DNA from: Rhytidiadelphus loreus
Lineage: Eukaryota > Streptophyta > Bryopsida > Hypnales > Hylocomiaceae
NCBI GenBank assembly: GCA_947034895.1
Contig: OX344763.1
Coordinates: forward strand, 75,597,093-75,661,092
Direction of reading: 5' to 3'
DNA: 64,000 nt
Both the position numbers and the translations under genes were made by a program. Position 1 is the first letter of the stretch, and each line of letters opens with the position of its first letter. Shown here in pieces: positions 57,684-64,000 of this stretch. The notes below the pieces were generated by a model, which saw nothing but the letters and a program-made list of their open reading frames with translations, searched no databases and was not told the origin of the DNA.

Positions 57684-60014
57684 TGGTGAAATTCTAGTTC
57701 CTTGTAGACACTCGTTGGACTATTGTTTAATTGCAACATTGTGGAGAAATCAGGAATGTCCATTTCTTGTGAATTGTCCAATACCACAATGTTTGACATA
57801 TAAACATTTTTTTCTGTCACGGGATAAGAAACTCTTTTTGTCTCGCATGTCATAATTGTCATTACAATAGTTCAAGATGACAGAACGCACGCTTTGCATC
57901 ATATTGCATGTTTGTACTCACTACATCATTGCGGTACTATTACATGTGTTCGGGTATTTCGTACTTACATTCTAAAACTTGGTCATGACATAACAAGCGC
58001 TGTCCGTAGTGCCAATCTACACGAGTTCATTCAAAGTAATCCTACATGAAATGCTTTCAGAATTGTTCAAACACAATATTGAATTATATGATTACTGAAT
58101 TGTTGTATTCTTCTTGTGCGCAAGGTCTATAATAACACTAACTACGGTAGTAGATAGAGTGCAAACATTTCGCATGACATTTGCCATCACGTATACGAAA
58201 ATGCCTACTACATCGATGAAAACATCATATACAGATGTATATTACAATATGTATGTTGTACTGAACAGTCCTTGGAAAATCTGACAATAATAGTAGTTGT
58301 TCTATACTTCAGGAACATCTTCTTGCTCTGTAGTGTCTTCCGATGCTAAAATGTATGTACCATTAGTAGTTGATGGTACTCTGATTGGATCAGAGTCCAC
58401 CATTTGTGGTTGGAGTCCTGCAAAGCTTGTGTTGTTTCCTATGTCAGTAACAGTAGACTGTTGTTGCAGACACTGTAATTGCCCACGTCTTCCCCTGACA
58501 TCTGTTCTGCAAACAATCTTCCACCCATGTTTGTGCGGATCGTCTGAGAAGAAGACCTGTTGACAATGTAGAGGGAAAGCAAAAGAATTTGCGTGCACTT
58601 TGCCATCCATGTGATTGAAGTTTGCCATTGTGAATCCGTACTTATCTTGCTTGATGTTTGGGTACCGAATATCATCATTGCTTTTCACCCAATCACACAC
58701 TAAGATAGTTGTGCAGTGGTTTCTGTAATCCAACTCCAGAATTTCTTCAATGTACCCCACATAATCATCGGTTCGTTCAATGAATCTTCCGTTACGAAGG
58801 CCCCAACGAAGTTGGCGTGTAAGAGAAGCAACAACACAGGAGTCACGCGTCACGAGACCAACCTCTGAACTACGAACTCGCAAATGCATTCCAAAAGAAT
58901 ACATTTCACGGTGCGAGGTTGCATATCGCTCCGGTGGTTGGGCATACTGAATTATGTCATCCTCCACATGCTGCCCTTCATCTCGTGTATGTTGCACGCG
59001 TGCTCGTAACCAATCTGGAAATGATGGAAGCTCAGTCAATTCTGAAGGGTACTGTGTTCTCACTGAAGCATTACGATTTCGTGCTTCTTGGCGGAATACG
59101 TTACGCTCTTCCCAACGACGTCCCTTTGCATGGAGGTATTCCCTAGAAGACATAGCAAAGAATAAGAGCTGTTAAATGGACATCTCACATAACAAATTCC
59201 AGAAATTAAGAGTTTCTGGATGCTGTATATCAAGTACGTCATACACTAAAGCATCTTCTGAAGAATGTCTCTTCACAAGGTTCTGTTTGCATTCTGAATA
59301 ACACGTTCTTCTACAGATAGTGCCCTCGTGAACCTCCTATACTGTTGCATGATAGTTCTGCAATTTCTTTTGAGATTCAACATATCTACAAATAAAACAT
59401 TATAGTGCTCTTGTATAGTGTTGTGAAATGAAAGATACAGAGAACTGGTTGTGTACTCACTGTCGCAGTGCTTCCAAAGAAGCTGCATTGTCCAGTACAA
59501 ATGCATGTGCATACATACGGACGTCGTTGGACATCTTTCGTCTCTTCGACTGATCACAACGTAGTACTTCATCATTCATGCGGGCATCTTCTACAGGGTC
59601 CCATACTCGGTGTGTGGTCCCTTCGTAGTCCTTCATGTACTCTGTGCAAAAACCAAGCATGTCCTCCATGCGGTAACCTTCCGCCATGCTCCCTTCAGGA
59701 TGTGCATATGTCCTCACATAATCTTTCAATGTTTTCATGTATCTTTCAATAGGGTACATCCATCGGCAATGAACTGGACCACAAGTGAATAATTGTTGAA
59801 CAAGATGCACCGGCAAATGCGTCATGACATTCAAGAAGGTGGTCGGGAACTCTTTCTCCAGCATGCACATAGCAATTACGACGTCGGACATCAATGCGTC
59901 ACGATCTGCCACACGTATTTCCTTTTCGCATAATTTCTGGAATACTCTGCACGTTCTTATGATTGCTATACGCACGTTTTCATCCAACACATTGCGCACC
60001 GCTACTGGAAGAAT

Positions 60015-60369
60015 CTGCACAATCGTTTCCATAAGTTTGACATGTGACCTTCTTCTATGTATAAATATGACATACATGTTGAAGCATTTGGTTCACTTAT
60101 TCTGCTACGTTCAGCATTTTAGTTGTACTCATCTCTCAGTGATGAAGACCGTGTCCTGTTGCTTCTAGCATGTTCAGTGCGTATAATGCTGTACACATGA
60201 ATGTACAGTACAAGACTCTGTAATGCATCATTTGTTTTTCAAAACGTTCTTTATCCCATCAGACGTTGCTGTCGACATTCCTAGTATACATTTGACATGC
60301 AGCTTCCAAATTTTCACTTGTTCTATATAATGCCTCATTATATAAAAAAGTTGGGTGTGCAAACCATAC
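60015..60369 (-). other. Intron of the CACTA transposase gene
   Basis: CAG|GTATGG donor and GTGCAG|ATT acceptor (minus strand) restore the family-typical join between the HDxHVLMQ motif and the ILPxxVR motif in phase 0. Confidence 0.8.
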
Positions 60370-60717
60370 CTGCTGCATGAGGACATGATAGTCATGTGTC
60401 TTCATGTATTGCAGTTTCCCATCTTTCAAACGTTTGTGGATAGAGCCCACATAGTTTGAAGGTGTTCGTATCTGCGAGATAATGTCCACAAACTCCTTCC
60501 ACTCATCAGGTTTCAATATGTATTGCGCATGCGGCATGTAGAATGCATCTTGTCGTCGCCGTGCTGGTTGCAGCCATATTTCTTCACGAATTCCCAAGTC
60601 CTCTGCGTCTTGACGACTCCCGGGACTGTCGTTCATACCAAGCGCTGTTTTCAACATGTTCTCACACAAATTCTTCTCGCAGTGCATGACGTCCAAGATG
60701 TGGCACTCCAGAAGATG

Positions 60718-61072
60718 CTGTTCAATGCATTCATTAAATAACATGCGTAAGTACATAACACTCTATATAATAAGGTTTAACATCATGGTGGTGTAAGATC
60801 CATTTCATGTGACGTGCAGTGGGTGTGTAGTATTTTGATCATCAATTGAATATCTCTGTATTTCTACCTTTCTAATAGAGAAAGAAAAAGACCGCTTACA
60901 GTGTACCTATAACATTCAACTTCAAAACTACAGTCTTCAACATTACAGGATACCCAAAAAAAAATTCAAACACATATGTTATACATCAATGTACTGTGCC
61001 CTTCCTCACTTTGTTGCATTTGGTGTTGTACTAGGTAATTAAATGAGGTACAAAGTTGTCTTCATTCAGTAC
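60718..61072 (-). other. Intron of the CACTA transposase gene
   Basis: CAG|GTACTG donor and GAACAG|CAT acceptor (minus strand) join LPYWQ to HLLECHILDVMH in phase 0, matching the order seen in Tnp2 proteins. Confidence 0.75.
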
Positions 61073-63504
61073 CTGCCAGTAAGGGAGGCAATACAGCTCG
61101 CTCAAGCGCTTTACACCAGTCACATGCACGGGGTCATCTTTACTGTTCTCCTTACCACCTAAATCCAAATAAGATTGTCGCCACGCTACATACCTTATGA
61201 CATCTTGCCCAGACATTATAGGAGGACTACCTTGGTGCTCAACAGCGCCATTGAAACGTCGATTGCGACGATAAGGATGGTTACGAGGCAGATATCGGCG
61301 TATGCCACCATACACTATCTTTGAGTCTCGTACACATCGTTGTCCTATGACTTGACCAGTCTTGGCCATTCTGGCATCTGTTTCAGGTCCACAAGGTGGA
61401 CAACCTCTATAACCCTTACAACACAAGCCGGAGATGAGTCCGTATGCAGGAAAATCTGATATGGTCCACATGAGCAGAGCCCGTAACATGAAACACCTTG
61501 ACCCTTCCACTTGCGAAAAATCCTGTGCGGGAACACCTTCCCACAGTTCGTGTAGCTCTCTCAATAGTGGACGAATGAAGATGTCAATGTTTTTTGACGT
61601 CGGTGACATTTTCCCCGATATCAAAATACACAATGAAATAAAGAATTTCTTTGTCACGAACCACGGCTCCAAATTATATATCAGAATGAGCACCGGCCAT
61701 GTCGACCAGTTTGTGTTGCTCAATTTGAATGGGTTGACACCATCCAAGGCTAGTGCAAGACGTAGATTTCTGGAATCAACTCCGAAGTCGCCAAAAGCAG
61801 CATCATCATCAATGTGCTTCCAAGCAGGGCTGTCCACTACAGAACGCATGATGCCATCGTCACTGACATGCTTCTTGTAACCTGTCAGCATGCCAGCAAT
61901 GTCCTTCGAACGCCACATTCTTTTCAATCGAGGTATCAAAGGAAAATGACGAATGACCTTTGTTGCTATGACGTTGCTACCATCCACCCAGCGTGACTTT
62001 GAGCACTTCGGACAAATGTTCAACGATGCGTTCTCTTCTTCATAAAGCACACACCCATCAGGACATGCATGAATGTTATTGTAATTTAAGCCCAAATTTC
62101 AAATGGTCTTTCGCGCGGCGTAATGACTACTAGGCAGTTTGTTTCCTTCTGGTAGCAAATCGCGTGAGAGATACCTAAGCAGCTCGTCAGTGAATTTGTT
62201 GCTAACACGAAAAACTACGCACATGTTCATGATGATGATTGTGGCTGACACAACGCTCACTTTTGCGCCCATGTACAATGGTGTCGTCGCTTGTTCATAC
62301 AAGTCCTCCAAACCATCCAAAGTGTCCATCTCAACATCATCATACACTACTCCTTCTCCAGCTTCTGGTTCTTCCATATGCAGTGCATCCCCTCTATCAA
62401 ATGCCTCCATGACTTGGCGGTGCACCTCATGATATTGATCAACATGCACTTCTTGACCACCAGCATCATCACTGTTGGAAATGCTTGGATCCACGTTATC
62501 GTAGTTGGCACCATCAATGGGTGCGCCTTCATCATGTACAATGTCATTGTCATATGCAATGTCTTCCACCCATATACCTTGACGTGGATAGCCATCAGGA
62601 GGGTCTCCCTCTATCATGGACTTCAATAGAAACGGATCTCGTCCAACAGCTGCGAGGTGGCTTCTAATTGTCTCAATACGTTTGCATCGTCCTCCATGAC
62701 AATCGTTGCAAGGGCATGGGTACACCCTCACATCTTTTTCTGTGGCCACACGCAGCTCTGTCTGCAATATCAGGTCTTCAATGGGAATGTGCCTTAGCAC
62801 ACGTCCTTCAACAGTTATACGAACTGTACTGCCGCGATTGCGGCATCCGGTATTCATGTACATAGCTCTGCGTACACTGCATTCATATGCAACACACATT
62901 GCTTCCATTAAGCAAAATAATGCACTGAAATTGAAAAAAAATACATCTGCAGAATTAAACATCCGAACATGTGCCACTCCATATGTTCTTCATAACTGCT
63001 ATGTGCAATAATGACATGAATGTTAACAAATTTTTTGTAATTGTTATGGTTACAAAGCTGGAGATGCTGCACAGATCCACAACAAACAGCAGTACAGAAT
63101 ACATGCTTTGTCTTGCCTTCTGTGCAGAAGGAAAACCTAGTGCATTGGAGTAATAAAACATGTCTTGCTCATAGAAGTTTGTGAATGACATTACACATTG
63201 ACTGGTAACCAATTTCTATTGTAGTACAAATACTTTCAATTATATTCAACACCCTATACGTCATGTTCAAAATTAACATATATGTACTATACAGTGTACC
63301 TCATGTACAACTGAACGTAAGGCAAATGCAGTACTCACAAATGAGGATGTTCTGATAGCACTAAATTCAAACTATGGAGGTTGTTCTCTGTAGTTCCACT
63401 ACAAACTAGTAAGACACTCATGTACATGCCCTTGGCAAGTGAACGCTCTGTACGTGTAGAGTACTACAGACATTTCTGTTACTTTTCATGCTTCCAATGT
63501 GAAG

Positions 63505-63858
63505 TCAAACATTGCCCTCCACCATTGCAAAATACACTTGTTCGGCAAGCCAATCTTCGTAATCTTCTTCCCAACTATCAAATGGATAGAAACCGTCATA
63601 ATGAAGCGACATGGTGTACATGTTGCTGAGGTACATATCATCTGGCAAGAAATCTTCTCCACCAAGTAAAGCATTGTCATACAACAGCATGTGTTCCATG
63701 TGCTGCAGAAATAAATGCTCAAGGTAATTTGCATATTGCACATCGTAATCCTCAAACGGATATTGTTCCGTAGAATGATCACACTCTCCGACCGATTCAA
63801 GCAACTCACACTCTCCTACGGATTCAATGTCCCGTTCATCATCTCTATTCGAAAACAT
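63505..63858 (-). CDS. Acidic open frame upstream of the Tnp2 gene, possible first exon or second CACTA protein
   Basis: 117 codons from ATG 63858, rich in Asp, Glu, Tyr and Met, with a GEC-x2-LESVGEC repeat near the start. No known domain. It lies about 0.5 kb upstream of the Tnp2 N-terminal part on the same strand and could be a spliced leader exon, an N-terminal exon, or a separate element-encoded protein. Confidence 0.35.
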   Translation of the reverse strand: MFSNRDDERDIESVGECELLESVGECDHSTEQYPFEDYDVQYANYLEHLFLQHMEHMLLYDNALLGGEDFLPDDMYLSNMYTMSLHYDGFYPFDSWEEDYEDWLAEQVYFAMVEGNV

Positions 63859-64000
63859 GGTTGGCCCATGGACATTCTGCTATGAGAATGAGAACGATCG
63901 GACGTATGAGTTTGGATTGCCTGTGTCATGCTTCACATTGGAGCAACACAGAGGATGTTCTTCAAAACAATTGCATACAGAGTGACGTACTACTAGACAT

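Larger units (their letters stand above)
58302..62977 (-). pseudogene. CACTA transposase gene, Tnp2 / Transposase_21 with DUF4218 and DUF4216, spliced
   Basis: Minus strand, high to low. 62925-62102: N-terminal zinc-binding part (CPCNDCHGGRCKRI) and LLPEGNKLPSSHY. TGA at 62099 (CGA to TGA by comparison with the family) interrupts. 62098-61073: Tnp2 region with IHACPDGCVLY and CPKCSKSRWVDG, ending CAG|GTACTG. An intron (60718-61072) joins LPYWQ to HLLECHILDVMHCEKN. A second (60015-60369, CAG|GTATGG to GTGCAG|ATT) joins HDYHVLMQQ to ILPVAVR, the start of DUF4218 (PVHCRWMYPIERYMK). A third (about 59386-59460) and a fourth (acceptor at 59142) lead to DUF4216 (YVGYIEEILELDY), ending at 58302. The product cuts and moves CACTA elements. 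At least two stops make this copy probably inactive. Confidence 0.85.
55971..64000 (-). mobile_element. Large CACTA (En/Spm-type) element, left end and body; right end outside the window
   Basis: CACTATAAGAAACCCACG at 55971 fits the CACTA terminus consensus and is the only such end not paired as a MITE. From 58.3 kb rightward all recognisable exons belong to a Tnp2-type gene on the minus strand, so this end is the 3' end of the element. A TTAA-type element sits inside at 56480-57683. The link between this terminus and the gene is inferred from position. Confidence 0.65.

Overview
This window looks like nuclear DNA of a land plant. It is AT-rich, has GT-AG introns and TATA boxes, and every recognisable coding region belongs to a plant-type DNA transposon or to that transposon's cargo. 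No conserved host gene, tRNA, rRNA, CRISPR array or bacterial-style operon was found, so I cannot name the species. The window reads as a nested transposon graveyard of the kind found in a large repeat-rich genome.

Layout. (1) 1-4.1 kb: a 226-bp tandem repeat, then a decayed hAT transposase followed by ten 20-bp minisatellite units and a hAT right terminus. (2) 4.1-15.3 kb: a cluster of long inverted-repeat (foldback) elements. One is split by a 6.4-kb hAT element (4982-11417) whose termini, 8-bp target duplication and related empty site can all be read. This hAT carries two genes: an intact accessory gene of a family I do not recognise, and a full-length transposase with one catalytic Asp replaced by Tyr. 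(3) 15.3-21 kb: a duplicated segment with a CACTA-type MITE, then GATC-rich tandem repeats and modules built on an AGTCGGATCCGACT palindrome. (4) 21-24.6 kb: a MULE-like transposase with zinc-binding and SWIM domains and one clean intron. (5) 24.6-43.6 kb: gene-poor, AT-rich DNA with two more CACTA MITEs, several TTAA-flanked elements, a large 148-bp minisatellite, a 118-bp satellite and a hairpin-module array. (6) 43.6-53.2 kb: two decayed relatives of the hAT accessory gene. The second has coiled-coil and RING parts and lies head-to-head with a decayed protein-kinase-like gene. (7) 55.97-64 kb: the left part of a large CACTA (En/Spm) element with a Tnp2-type gene on the minus strand.

How the parts relate. 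The recurring theme is a hAT group whose genes sit behind GC/CpG-rich minisatellite clusters followed by a TATA box. Three copies of one accessory protein family (Trp/Thr-Cys motif, then Val-Asp-Trp motif) are present. One is inside a delimited hAT, one is linked to a RING domain and paired with a kinase-like gene. This possible multi-gene hAT cargo system is the best candidate for something undescribed. Most copies are broken by stop codons consistent with C-to-T or G-to-A changes, which suggests long-methylated, silenced elements.
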